Position numbers and translations under genes: made by a program | Notes under the pieces: generated by a model | Databases searched by the model: none | What the model was told of the DNA's origin: nothing | Seen by the model: the letters and a program-made list of their open reading frames with translations, nothing else | Source of the DNA: Micrasema longulum | Taxonomy: Eukaryota; Arthropoda; Insecta; Trichoptera; Brachycentridae | Assembly (NCBI GenBank): GCA_022494885.1 | Contig: JAGVSM010003685.1 | Location: 124,001-188,000 of the forward strand | Direction: 5' to 3' | DNA length: 64,000 nucleotides | Part shown: piece by piece, positions 1 to 9,880 of the stretch | How the letters are laid out: every line of letters starts with the position of its first letter | Numbering within the stretch: the stretch's first letter is position 1

Positions 1-65
1 TTAAAGTTGATATATGAAAGCTAGATAGCCATCATCGTGCAGCTACAAAGCGCATGGACGAGTAG
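1..65 (-). repeat. Fragment of a CR1-like LINE 3' UTR repeat unit
   Basis: The stretch around 37-60 carries GCAGCTACAAAGCGCATGGA. This matches units at 59528, 59632, 59797 and 59923 (minus-strand LINE 3' UTR) and, in the opposite orientation, units at 53850-53965. The flanking 'gctagata' and 'gaattc' are shared too. It is a truncated copy that probably continues left of the window. Confidence 0.55.
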
Positions 66-557
66 AATTCCAGCAAAGTTAAAAAAGTTAAAAAAGTGTA
101 TAATTGTAATGCCGTATTAAGCCGACTTCATGAACTCGGCAATAGTTGTTCCCACATATCGGATATATTTAATGTGGGGTATTGTTCTTATAGAACAAAC
201 CTTATAAACTTTTTCAAAGATGAGTAGTAATCATATTTAATGTAGTTACTTCATATATGATTTTCTGTTTTTTTTTTTTATATATATTTTTATTATAAAC
301 CTTATTATGTTTAAAATTTGATTTACTTTTTATATTAATTTTTAAAGTTCTCGTATACTTTTTATTTCAAACTTTTGTTTTATTTAAACTTTTTTTTTTC
401 TTAAATATTATGTTATATAATTTTTAGGCTTGATTATTGTTCCTAAGTTTTGAGTGCAAATATGTAGTTTAAAAAATATCAAACCTTATATGTTTATATT
501 ATAAATTTGTAAAAGGCAATTATGCCGTGTATGTTAATAAAAAAATAAAAAAAAGTT
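66..557 (+). mobile_element. Non-LTR retrotransposon 3' end (C-terminal ORF tail plus 3' UTR), 'hairpin-tail' family
   Basis: An open frame from 66 to the TAG at 225-227 ends in a peptide containing LSRLHELGNS, SDIFNVGYCSYR and FFKDE. A homologous but stop-broken peptide (LHELGNN, VDIFNIKYSLYK, HNFKDG) is on the minus strand near 29890-30000, so this is the conserved C-terminus of a repeated ORF, not a host gene. An AT-rich 3' UTR follows. It ends with AAAAGGCAATTATGCCGTGT (511-530), where GGCA/TGCC can form a small hairpin, and then A-rich sequence. The element is heavily 5'-truncated and also cut by the window edge. The assignment to LINEs rests on the repeat structure, the tail and the homologous copies. 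Confidence 0.6.
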
Positions 558-1654
558 AAGATGATATCAATAAATTTACAAAAAAATAGAGCATAGTAGT
601 AAGTTTGTCAAGTGTTCATGCCAAGAAGTAAGCAATAAAAAACTAAATAAACAAAACACTGTTTCAACTTCATGGTTAACAAAAGGAGATAGATGTCCAA
701 AGAGAAGCTTTTGTAAGCAGTAAGCAGTAGGTAGTAGGTAGTGTAAGTAATATATACTATAAATTGATATTTTTCTGTGGTTTTGTGTGATACAACAACT
801 CTCATCCATGAAATCAACTCAAACGATGTAACTCCGTGATACATTATATTATATAGATAATCCATTACTTAAATATATAATTCATTAAAAAATAAATAAA
901 ATATACCGCTATGAATTTAGTCGATATTAGGTATTCAATTAAAATGTCAACTGGCCGCATTGTTCTAGTAATTAATAGTGCCAAAACCGGCCGCGTGGAG
1001 CGCTATATGTCCTGCAATGTGACGCATGAAAGTAATTATGGTCTTATGTCAAAAGTACCATCTCAAAGAAAAATAGTCCTTAAGAAACATTGTTTGAAAT
1101 ACTGTTTTCCAAATCAAGAATCTTCAAATAATTTGTGTAATCTGCAAGTTTAATCTAGGAGAAAAAACCCACACTTAGGTTAATACATTCAAAATATAGT
1201 ATACTTATTTGTATGAAAAAATAAGCTGCAATAATCGGCTAGTTTCTTGGCTCACCCACCGCAGGCGCTGGCGCTGGGCGCGCTTTATTACAATTGATAT
1301 TTATATTAGGATAAAAATACAAACGGTGGAAATGTTTTAATTAATTATTTATTTGTTATGTAAAACATTATTATGGTTAGACAAATATAATGGTTAGCTG
1401 CGCATAATCGCTTCTATACACGGTTCGCCCCTGCTTTATTATACATGAGCAGGACTTATAATATAAAACGGTACATTTCGGTATGCAAAAATCCTGTATG
1501 TTTTTTTTGTACAACAACAGGCGCAATAACACCACATAACATCCAGGTCGATTTTCATCAAAACAATTCTAGAAGATATTAACAAAACTCACCAAAAATC
1601 GTTATATTGGCATTATAAAATAAAATCGAGATTTTTTTGAGGGCCTGTATTACA
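558..1654. other. AT-rich stretch without a recognisable gene
   Basis: It holds short open frames with AT-driven composition, and an imperfect GTAAGCAGTAGGTAGTAG microsatellite near 712-745. There are GC-richer patches at 945-1030 and 1255-1290 (GCGCTGGCGCTGGGCGCGC), which might be regulatory but carry no gene signal. A weak match to the SINE-C tail (1506-1560, minus) is possible but not convincing. Confidence 0.4.
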
Positions 1655-1902
1655 TTTGTCGGCCTCGTGGTGTAATGGTCAGAGCAAATACCTGCCATGC
1701 AAGAGGTCTCTGGTTTGATTCCCGACAAGGTTGAATGAAATATTTATTTGAAAGGTTGTTTTCACACTAGAATATTTCATAGTCCCTGGACTGGTACCCT
1801 ATCATCTTACCTTCATGTAACAAAATGATCAAGATACACTCTGATTGGTGTACCAATGCAGTGTCCTATGCACCATTAGGTGCGGAAAGGGAAAAATGAT
1901 GA
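1655..1902 (+). mobile_element. tRNA-derived SINE, family A (near full length)
   Basis: A tRNA-like head, GGCCTCGTGGTGTAATGGTC, contains a Pol III A-box-like TGGTGTAATGG. A B-box-like GGTTTGATTCCC follows about 50 bases later. The unrelated body has 'atatttattt', 'tcatagtccctggact' and 'ccattaggtgcggaaaggg', and the tail is ATGATG. The same order recurs at 32456-32722 and in fragments at 8612, 19385 (minus), 21132, 22256, 30805 and 32338. It is not a functional tRNA gene: the acceptor-stem ends do not pair and many dispersed copies exist. Confidence 0.8.
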
Positions 1903-2095
1903 TGTATCGCTGTCACTATTTGTGCTTAGTATAATATTTGTTTTATAGCTTCATTAGTGACTGGGAAAGAATAGCTGAAAACTGCAAATAAAATAATCTT
2001 ACTTAAATACCTAAAAAATAAAAATAAAAATAAAACAACTTTGTTTTTAACAAAAAAAACCACTAATTTGTTTTTAACCACTAATTTTTATTTTT

Positions 2096-2138
2096 CTCTG
2101 ACCGGTTTCAAAGCAAACAAGCTTCTTCGTTAAGGTTT
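2096..2138 (-). ncRNA. Degraded hammerhead-ribozyme-like motif in a Penelope-like element
   Basis: Read on the minus strand: TTAACGA in the place of CUGANGA, an extra A, a GAAGC/GCUUU stem II, then GAAAC-CG-GUC. ACCGGU is self-complementary, as expected for the minimal stem III of dimer-forming hammerheads in Penelope-like elements. Two core positions differ from consensus, so activity is unlikely. It lies about 90 bases downstream of a GIY-YIG coding remnant on the same strand, where a Penelope pseudo-LTR would be. Confidence 0.5.
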
Positions 2139-2225
2139 ACGTAACTAATGAATTGATTCCTTTTTTATTTTTATCATGTTCACTAAATACTACACGTGGA
2201 TCCAATAAATTGAGTCGTTTTTTCC

Positions 2226-2642
2226 TTACGCGGGTGGTAATTTGATATCATTATTTTTAAAGTAAGACAGGAGAGGACTAAAAGAAATATTGTTCATTTG
2301 GTTATTAATTATTGTTTTCTTATTATGAATCGCTTTTTTAATTTCTAAGATTTCTAAATTGTCTAATTTTTTTACTCTAATATGAAAGTTTCTTTTAGTT
2401 TTTCCAATGTAGATTGAATCGCAATCATTACAATTTAATTTGTATATTCCAGATTTATTATATTTATGGACTTTGTCTTTGTGATTTTTTAACAATGTTC
2501 CTATATTGTTAGTTGTGTTGAAAGCCGGTTTGATGTTTGATGGTAGGGAATTAAATAATTGTTTTGAAAAAATGTCATTTATAAAAAGAATCCGCCTCCA
2601 TTGTTTACGTGGGTTTGCTTTGTTTACTGTGGGAGTCGAATA
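2226..2642 (-). pseudogene. Penelope-like retroelement: C-terminal linker and GIY-YIG endonuclease remnant
   Basis: The frame is open from 2642 to the TGA at 2226 (138 codons; the first ATG is at 2495). After a linker with NSLPSNIKPAFN and NIGTLLKNHKD comes SGIYKLNCNDCDSIYIGKTK followed by R-x-F-H-I-R-V. The 'GIY...YIG...R' pattern is the start of a GIY-YIG nuclease, and the Cys pair between the motifs (CNDC) is typical of endonuclease-bearing Penelope-like elements. The usual order there is reverse transcriptase, linker, GIY-YIG; no reverse-transcriptase core remains upstream, so this is a 5'-truncated copy. After IRVKK the domain loses the expected EH region and ends early, so it cannot be active. 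The hammerhead-like motif at 2096-2138 lies downstream on the same strand. A GIY-YIG domain carried by another retroelement class is less likely. Confidence 0.7.
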
Positions 2643-2944
2643 TTACCTAAAAAAATATTTACTCCCAATATCTTATGTAATAACAACATTTAAAAACAAA
2701 ACTACCTAACTTCTCAAATTTAAATCCCCCTCTTCCGACACCGACGGTTTTGCCGGACTATTAATTGGGTAGATGCAGTTTTATAATGACAAACAATAAC
2801 AAAGGAATCATTTTCGCTTCACAGAATCTCTTTGCTCTAGCTGTGAACAAAGTCTTTAAGAGTTACAAACAGCTAATCGAAATAGTGTTGTTCATTTAAA
2901 CCTTTTAAGTTCCAACTACGCTACTTGAATTACGAATTATTATT

Positions 2945-3724
2945 ATCGATAACTTATGTAGCGGCATTTTCGTATTATACCAGAAAGGCGCTTTGCAAAG
3001 TTTTTCTATAAATAAATAAAATTGATTTTAACGTTTTAAATTTGTAATTAAAGTAAAACAGTTTACTTTTTATTTCTAGTAAATAAATTTTTGAAAATAA
3101 AGAAGTCCCTTGCTTTAAAAGACATGTCTATTAAGCATGCATATTGCCGGTGACAACTATGGACTAGAAACCACGTCTGTAACACAGAAAAGTAGCCAGA
3201 AATTAAAATGCGCGCAACGATCCATGGAAAGACAGATGCTAGGTGAATGTCTAAGAGACAGAATAAAAAATGAAGAAATAAAGCGCCGAACCGGAGTCGT
3301 GGATATCGTGGATCATGCAGCAAAGTTGAAATGGCAGTAGGCAGGACACTTGGCGAGGCAAAATGATGGCAGGTGGACACCCAGAATTATAAAGTGGAGA
3401 CCATAGGCAAAAAAATAAGTGTTGGAAGGCTACAGAAAAGATGGGTGGATGGGTGGGTAAAACATAGATGATGAAAGCGGGATAGGAATGAATGGAGACG
3501 TTTAGAAGAGGCCCTTATCCAGCAGTGAAGAGAAAAAGGTTAAAAAAGAAAAATTAAGAAGAATGTTGACTTTTTTGTCACATGCTACGGATTTAGATAA
3601 CATGTGGGTTTTAAACGTCAAAACGCTACGAAACGTCACTTTACTCTCACAATTTTGCACTTCTTCCGGGAGAGTATTATATGCCACGGGGCCTACGACC
3701 GAAAATGCGCGTTCACCGAATTAA
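2945..3724 (-). mobile_element. CR1-like LINE 3' end, interrupted by an RTE-like LINE
   Basis: The minus strand from 3724 encodes FGERAFSVVGPVAYNTLPEE, then VQNCES. This closely matches the C-terminus of the LINE at 58361-58882 (FGERAFAVAGPMAWNALPAE). The frame ends near 3590, and the 3' UTR (ATCCGTAGCATGTGACAA) also matches. At about 3550 the match breaks and resumes at about 3060 with ATTACAAATTTAAAA, running to 'gcgccttt...aatgccgctacataagttat' at 2945-2995, the typical end of this family. The 490 bases between belong to another LINE in the opposite orientation. Confidence 0.75.
3061..3550 (+). mobile_element. 5'-truncated RTE-like LINE 3' end, nested in the CR1-like LINE
   Basis: The plus strand encodes AQRSMERQMLGECLRDRIKN followed by EEIKRRTGVVDIVDHAAKLKWQ (to a stop at 3340). 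It then continues past in-frame stops as AGHLARQNDGRWTPRIIKWRP. This is the familiar C-terminal region of insect RTE-type endonuclease/reverse-transcriptase ORFs (LKWQWAGH..R..DGRW). The end, 'gaagaggcccttatccagcagtgaagagaaaaagg', corresponds to the usual family terminus, the expected 'tggac' after 'cagcag' being altered. The copy is broken by stops. Confidence 0.75.
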
Positions 3725-4369
3725 ACAATTAAAAAAATGAAATTGGCAATCGATTACGCAAAACGATTTATTTCATTATTTATTACTCGATAGTTTCGCA
3801 ACTTAATACAACCGAATAGTTCAAATTCAGCTAAAAAATGTAACTTAATAATTGTTTGAGTTTGTGCAAATTCTTGCAGATAACTAATAGATTAGAAAAA
3901 GAATACAAAGAGAGTTATTTTGAAAGACATGTGAAAGTTTTGGCATTTATATGGATTGAGATGTCATCGACCGGTATCAAATAATCTAATCTAATCTAAT
4001 TTAAATACGTCATAATTATATGCTAAAATTCTTACTACCACGCAATAGGATTTTAAATTTTCACAAGGCATTAAAAAAAAAATTATTGATTAACATCAAG
4101 ATACAAATATACGCTTATAACGTTTCATTTTTTTATTAACAAAAATCCCACCAAGCCATTTTTTTACTTGTTGGTGTAGAAAATTTATATTGATACTTAC
4201 TTAATGATAATAAAAATAACAATGAATTTACAAATGTAACTAATGCCGGAAAGATCAGTAACATACATACAAATATACATTTCATTTTTTTTTTTTAAAT
4301 AGACACTCATAAGCATAGGCTAAGAATTATTATCAATGACCCTAATTAATATAATATCAAATTATTTTT
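3725..4369. other. AT-rich stretch, no gene recognised
   Basis: The only structure noted is a short (CTAAT)n microsatellite at about 3981-4001. No coding pattern was seen in either strand. Confidence 0.4.
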
Positions 4370-4403
4370 AGTAAATATTAGTATTTAACCACTTACCGAC
4401 TTT

Positions 4404-4449
4404 TACATCTACCGGTTTCGAGACGTACCCGTCTCTTTGTCAGGACACT
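4404..4449 (-). ncRNA. Hammerhead-ribozyme-like motif, left arm
   Basis: On the minus strand: GUGUC (stem I 5'), CUGACAA (consensus CUGANGA with G8 changed to A), A, GAGACG-GGUA-CGUCUC (perfect 6-bp stem II), GAAAC-CG-GUA, then GAUGU (stem I 3', mostly wobble pairs). The G8 change should impair cleavage. ACCGGU is self-complementary. Confidence 0.6.
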
Positions 4450-4544
4450 CACTACACCTACATGCAAATACTAAAATATACATTTACCTTTACCATCATC
4501 GTAGTAAACATATTATTTTCGAAAAAATACATATATTACAATTA

Positions 4545-4805
4545 GAGTTAAAGGGGATGCAAACGCCGCCATGTCCGTGAGTTAAAATTTTACATTCAAA
4601 TAATGAAAAAGGACTTGGAGGTGTTGTTTTTTTAATATAGCCCACTTTTTACTTAAAAATTAATCAATCGTGTAATGTTTAACCTCTTATCCCCTCCCCT
4701 TCTTAACCTTCCCCCCACACATTTCGTTACACATCGCTAAATATTATTAACCAAATTTATGTGCATGTCCGGACATGGTGGTGTTTGCACCCCCTTATAC
4801 TCTTC
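4545..4805. mobile_element. MITE-like element with about 30-bp terminal inverted repeats
   Basis: The left end 'aaaggggatgcaaacgccgc' and following 'catgtccg' match the reverse complement of the right end ('cggacatggtggtgtttgca', then 'ccccctt') at roughly 80%. The element is about 260 bp and has no coding capacity. It lies inside the hammerhead inverted repeat. No target duplication could be fixed. Confidence 0.5.
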
Positions 4806-4849
4806 ATGTAACTTATGTATTTTTTCGTAAATACTATGTATTTTTTAAA

Positions 4850-5150
4850 TTTATTTATTTATAATACGGCACAAGTAACTTTTGCAATATAAAATATAAC
4901 AATATACTGAGTTAGTTAGATATTAAAAAAATAAATACTAAAAAACAATATTAAAACATGGGTATAAAAAGAAAATAAGAATAACAAGAAATACGTACAT
5001 CTACATGTATGTATGGCAGCATACAAAATATATAAAAAATGAAAAATGAATAAACAGCAGATCATTAGCATAAGTAGCTTTTGCAAATAATTCTTTAATT
5101 GCTACTATAGAACATCATAAAATATTTATAGAGATATGATTTGAATTCAC
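4850..5150 (-). mobile_element. LINE 3' tail fragment, 'hairpin-tail' family
   Basis: The minus strand ends in 'aaaagttacttgtgccgtattataaataaataaa', like the tails at 511-545, 10695, 29480 and 34430. The stem is degraded here. The internal UTR is AT-rich and diverged; the boundary inside is uncertain. Confidence 0.4.
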
Positions 5151-5316
5151 AGAGACTCGAGTTAAAAATGTCGATATGAGAAGTACATTAGTTTCCTAGT
5201 CTGTGTATAGGCGGTATTGGTGAGTGACAAAGATATTTAGTTTGAGAAGAATAATGTATTCTACGGTTTCGGTAAAGGCGAACGTGTATTTTAGTATATG
5301 CATGTTGGTGTAGTGA

Positions 5317-5360
5317 GTGTCCTGACGAAGAGACGAGTACGCCTTGAAACCGGTAGACAT
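5317..5360 (+). ncRNA. Hammerhead-ribozyme-like motif, right arm (intact core)
   Basis: GUGUC (5317-5321, stem I 5'), CUGACGA (5322-5328, full consensus), A (5329), GAGACG-AGUA-CGCCUU (stem II, one mismatch), GAAAC (5346-5350), CG, GUA (cleavage triplet, 5353-5355), GACAU (stem I 3', pairs with GUGUC with one G-U). Stem III can only be the self-complementary ACCGGU, as in Penelope-type hammerheads thought to work as dimers. A single base between A9 and stem II is present in every copy in this window. This is the best-preserved core here. Confidence 0.65.
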
Positions 5361-5395
5361 AAAAAGTCGGCAAGTGGTTGAAAATTTATATTTAT

Positions 5396-8300
5396 TGACA
5401 GTAATCAAAACGTTTCGCCACAAATTTAATGTATTGAACATAAATTATAATTTAATGTCCATTCATATATACATTTTTGATGGTTGAATCAAGAATAATC
5501 CGTGCCAATACTCGTGAATTTATTTTGTCGAGAAGTCCTGTTTGAAAAATGTTAGTCTAAAATTGTGGAATTATTTTGTGTTATATTTTCGCAACCGGTT
5601 AAACGTTTTGAATCATTTGAGTATTTCAGTTACTAACTATTCCCATCACTATGACTAGGAGTCCCGCGGGTGGGTGTCTTGTTAGCACACCCCCAGTTTA
5701 TCCACTACTATTTCTTGTCCATTATTGGTGAGATGCTTTCTGTTTTTCTTCCATTTCCATCCGCTCTTATCTTTGGGCCATTTTATATCTTTTGTTGAAG
5801 TTTTTGGGTCACTTACAGTGGACCCGTGGAACGTTATTGCTACTGTTTATCATCATTTTTATGAAAACAACCTATTGTTTTCTTTTCAATTCAGAATTCG
5901 TTTCCCATCTCGAATTACACCTCCAACGCCTCGCACTTTCGTCGAGAAATTGTATTTACACGCATGTATTTTCGGACATCTTTGTTTGTAAACGAAAACA
6001 TATTTTTGATCTACGTATTTGTTTTCTTGTTTATTTACTTATCTCACCCACATTTTTTTGGTATAATGGTTTTATTTATTATTTTATTATTTTCTTTTTA
6101 TTATTCACCTATGATAAACGTATAATTACTATCAATTAGAAGAAAAAATCTAATTGGTATCTTGCCAATATATAAGTGATTGTTTACAAAATGGCGCCAT
6201 ATTTCTTGGTACCTATGCGATTGATTCGCTTTAGTCTTCTGATTTTGGTTTCAAACAACGTTCATGACATCTCACCGAACCGTTTTGAGCCGTTTTCAAA
6301 TAATATATAAGTAATAACTTCAATGTGTTTATTTTCAGCGGCGAATTATTAATTTACCTGCAGCCATTATTTATTTGCTTGATACATCGTTCTCTTTTGG
6401 CTGAAATAAATGTCATTACGTACTTTCAAAATGGAAGGAGTTGAAACTCTCACGTCGTAAATTTCACGTCCTGAGCTGTGCCCGTTAGTGTACTACAAAC
6501 TAAGTTACAGCCGCCATTTTGCCGTGCATTTTATTCAAATAATTATTCACCTCTTCATTTGACTGGGGAATATCCGGTTAAGTCCCCTATTATCGTCACA
6601 ATTACCAAACCCCGCGCTTCCAAAATGGTGCTATATATAGTAATGACCAATTACTTATTGTCACAGTAACTGTTGTGTTAAATGAACATAAAACACTAGT
6701 AGATTTTATATTATCAACAAACAAAACTTATAGTTAGTGATATAAATATATCTGAACAATAAAAATAACAAGATAATGTAGACTAGTATGATTAAGATAC
6801 TATATTTAGGTAGTATTTTATAATGGCCAATGGTTAACGGTACACGTTTTTCATTATTTAATTTAATATGAATGTTCTACTTAGAAGCTAAACACATTGG
6901 ACAATAATCAGTTAATTTTTTTTTAACAATATTTTTCTAAAGTAAGTAAATTATGACACAAATTTATTAGCTGCTTTAAAACAAAATGCCAGTTTGAAGT
7001 CTGTGCTGTTATTGTTTGCACACCTACATTTTCTTATGTTCAGATTGCTACTCATGCTAAATAGTTTAGACCTTAAATTATTTCCCTACGTCATTTATGT
7101 TCATTAGAGCATTCACCATGGAAGTTTGTAATCAACGCGTATCTTTTCCTTATATTTTATTACGCGTATAAACTTTTCTCCATTTAATTACAATGCCGCA
7201 CATTCCTAGGTAATACATACCGCCAACAAATGAGAAGATTTCACGACGGGGATAGGATCTATTACCTCATTCGTTTTGAATTCGGTCCGGAGATTGCCGC
7301 TGGCAGTTGATATTACGTTCCGTAAATCTCCATCCTGAAGAGCTATGCTCGGTTATAACACACTCCGACTTCTTGGAATAATTTACTATTGGCAGTCCGC
7401 CATCTTCGTGTAATCTGGCGCAGTACAGGGATTTGTCGAGGTATGCACAATGCACAATGCGACAATCCCGCTTACATTAGTATTTAAAACCGTTTCTCAT
7501 AAACTGCTTAACCGAATCTCGCGCTACCCTCAAAAGCTTACTAGAACTTAATTGGTAATATTTTAATAGCTCTCACTTCTCGGGCGGAAAGCATAAACAC
7601 ACAGATGCTCTCATACTAAAATAAAAGCCCCATTAACACTCTCCAACTTCTTTCTAACAATATTATTGTAAAAGTACGTACATATCTATTAAATAAATTG
7701 CCGGTTGAAGTTAGGAATGAAGGCGCGAGACATTTTAAAAGATTAATTTCTGACTGGGCTAAAGTGGCTAAAGGTTATTGGGGAAAGAGCCTCAAATGCA
7801 CTTACAAGTATTAACATAGAGTTGTCTATATATTCCTGGAAATATTTAATTATTATTTGCCGTGTTCTATGGAATTGTAAAGCAGGCTCCCCATAACGGT
7901 CATCTTTTTTTGCGTAAGTGAGAGCCTGATTAACCTCATATTATTGTAGATAAACGATATTTTTTTTAAATGCACACTTTGTAACTACACCACTGTAACT
8001 GCACAATTAATAATTATCAAAATTTTTTTTTTACTTGACAGTATTTAGTAGACCTTTATTACTTTAATTTTTAAAAAAAAGTTATATTTCCCTATTGTCG
8101 CTAGGTACTTTTAAGGAAACTATGGACGAGCATTTCCGCTCTTATGCTTTTCGCCCTTCGTTGCCTGTCTAATTGGAAGTTAGAAAATAATATTACAATG
8201 ATGTACAAGAAAGTAATCAAAAGATATTGGTATTTAAAGAAAACGTTTCTTAATTATTGCTTCTCACTGTTTTCTCACTGAAAATCGTATAATCTGTTCG

Positions 8301-8607
8301 TCCAAAAGCGTGTTTGATTAAAAGCCCCATGTAGAAATATCCAATAATATTTCACGCTTGACTTTTGATCACCCGAAGGCAATAAGTGTTTGGGGAATAA
8401 CGCATCCTCAATAGTGTCTCATCCTACAACTGTTCCATTAGGAAAAATAATGGTCTATAACCTAAGTTGAAGTCTATTCGATTCAAAGTTTTTCTTTTAC
8501 CACTTTCATGGAGGCTTTTTATAAAAAAAAATATTTTGCGAATTACTTTTATTCACTGCCTTTGAAAAATCTAGCCCTGCTTTTTATTAAAATCACCAAA
8601 ATATTTA
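5396..8607. other. Mostly unrecognised AT-rich DNA
   Basis: Two overlapping hydrophobic open frames at 5725-6139 look like AT-rich chance frames. A stretch at 7230-7480 is GC-richer and has a 62-codon minus-strand open frame (7455-7267) of balanced composition (YLDKSLYCARLHEDGG...), possibly an old exon, but I recognise no family. The rest shows nothing. Confidence 0.35.
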
Positions 8608-8611
8608 TTTT

Positions 8612-8705
8612 GCGTTTGCCTACCATTCAAGTGGTCTCAGGTTTGATTGCTGGCATGGTTGACATGAAATATTTATTTAAAAGGGTGTTTTTACACTAAA
8701 ATAGT
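8612..8705 (+). mobile_element. SINE family A fragment
   Basis: 'gcgtttgcctaccattcaag', 'ggtttgattgctggcatggttga' and 'atatttatttaaaagggtgt' match the second half of the tRNA-like head and the start of the body of SINE-A. The copy is truncated at both ends. Confidence 0.65.
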
Positions 8706-8979
8706 TTGCCCCTTCTTTATTTACAGTCAAGTCAAGATTAAAATGTCACTATCTAAATATTTAAGTTGTTCCTTTATCTTTCTTCTTTCCTTCCCACCCC
8801 CTCTCCTCTCTTCATGGTGTAGTGATAATTTTTATATAAATTATCCTTACACTGTATAATATTCACCTGTCTAAAGATGACCATTAGAGGGTGAAAGCAC
8901 TAATTGGTCAAATAAATAAGTGGAAGTGTACCAAGTATTTTTAAATTAATAACTTATATGTAAATATAAGTTATTACAG

Positions 8980-8994
8980 CATATAATACTCACA
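8980..8994 (+). repeat. Target-site duplication, left copy (15 bp)
   Basis: CATATAATACTCACA, repeated exactly at 9905-9919, flanks the LINE at 8995-9904. Confidence 0.85.
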
Positions 8995-8997
8995 TAC

Positions 8998-9118
8998 ATA
9001 GACTTTAGTCACCAAGAATTGCAGGTCTTCTTTGCTGCTAGCAAGAAGCACGGCATCATCCGCATACAGAAGACAGTTATACCACTCATTTTTGTTCCCG
9101 TTCTTAAATCTTTCAGTT
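8998..9118 (-). pseudogene. Reverse-transcriptase catalytic-motif fragment (YADD), inverted part of the LINE
   Basis: The minus strand reads ERTERFKNGNKNEWYNC, then LLYADDAVLLASSKEDLQFL and VTKVYV. YADD is the catalytic motif of non-LTR reverse transcriptases. In an intact element it lies just upstream of the peptide VCKKSDLNVDKSKVMVFER, which is found next to it on the opposite strand, so the 5' end of this copy was inverted during insertion. The two parts share the bases around 'tatgtatg' at the joint. Confidence 0.75.
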
Positions 9119-9880
9119 CTTTCATACGTATGCAAGAAAAGCGATTTGAATGTTGATAAATCGAAAGTAATGGTTTTTGAAAGGGATGAAAATATAACGA
9201 AGTGTCAAAACAGTGTGAACGGAGATATTCTGAATCAGGTAGAAGAATTTGTGTTTCTGGGAAGTTTGTTTACTAGGGATGGAAAGACTGAAAAATATAT
9301 CAAAAGGAGGGTGTGTGCCGGTAACAGGGAACGGTGCACTGAAATCTACTTTAGCAAACAAATGTTTATAGCAGGAGGCAAAACTAGCAGTTCACAATGG
9401 AGTTCTAGTGCAAACTCTAATGTATGAGAGCGAAGTATGGAATTGGAAAAATAATGATGAAAGTAGTTTAAATGCTGTCGAAATGCGATCCCTCAGGCGA
9501 ATGTGTGGTAAAACGATGTATGATGGGTGCACAAATGTCGAGATCCGTGAAGTGTGTAAGGAGCTGAGGCATGCATTATCGACAGAATCAAGAAAGGGGT
9601 GCTGCGTTGGTTATGACATGTAGAGCGAATGGACAGCGAAAGAACGGCTAAAAGGATCTACGATGTGAATGTTGATGGATGCAGAAAACGAGGAAGACCG
9701 AAAAAGACATGGCACGATCAAGTCCATCAAATACTTTTAGGTGGACATGTCAAGAGTAGGAATAATCGGCGTGCGTGCATGAGAAGAATTATGAATGTAG
9801 ACCAAGCGAGGTCTGTATGCAAAGACAGAGTGATATGGCGATCCATACTCTCTGCCTACCCCTACGGGGAAACGGCGTGA
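9119..9880 (+). pseudogene. RTE-like LINE ORF2 C-terminal region, frameshifted
   Basis: Three open frames (9032-9427, 9408-9623, 9629-9880) together read as one diverged C-terminal domain: KSKVMVFERDENITKCQNS; VEEFVFLGSLFTRDGKTEKY; YESEVWNWKNNDESSLNAVE followed by MRSLRRMCGK; MDSERTAKRIYDVNVDGCRK, GRPKKTWHDQ; RNNRRACMRRIMNVDQARSV; and the end WRSILSAYPYGETA-stop. The order and spacing match the homologous copy at 39121-39892. Frameshifts separate the pieces, so no product is expected. In the live family this part follows the reverse-transcriptase catalytic core and is copied into DNA first, which is why 5'-truncated copies retain it. Confidence 0.8.

Larger units (their letters stand above)
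4370..5395. mobile_element. Inverted-repeat unit with hammerhead-like arms (Penelope pseudo-LTR-like foldback)
   Basis: About 120 bases at 4370-4495 are the reverse complement of 5270-5395, with scattered mismatches. Both arms carry 'accactt(a/g)ccgac', a hammerhead-like core and 'gtgtagtgagtgtcc'. The 770 bases between include a separate MITE (4545-4805) and a minus-strand LINE 3' tail (4850-5150). The arrangement suggests two oppositely oriented pseudo-LTR fragments of one Penelope-like family. Confidence 0.5.

Noticed and set aside
3063..3380. 105-codon minus-strand frame
   Set aside because: Antisense to the RTE-like LINE C-terminus encoded on the plus strand.
5725..6139. Two overlapping hydrophobic open frames (88 and 115 codons)
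   Set aside because: Composition is driven by T-rich DNA, both frames are open at once, and no family pattern or splice context is visible.
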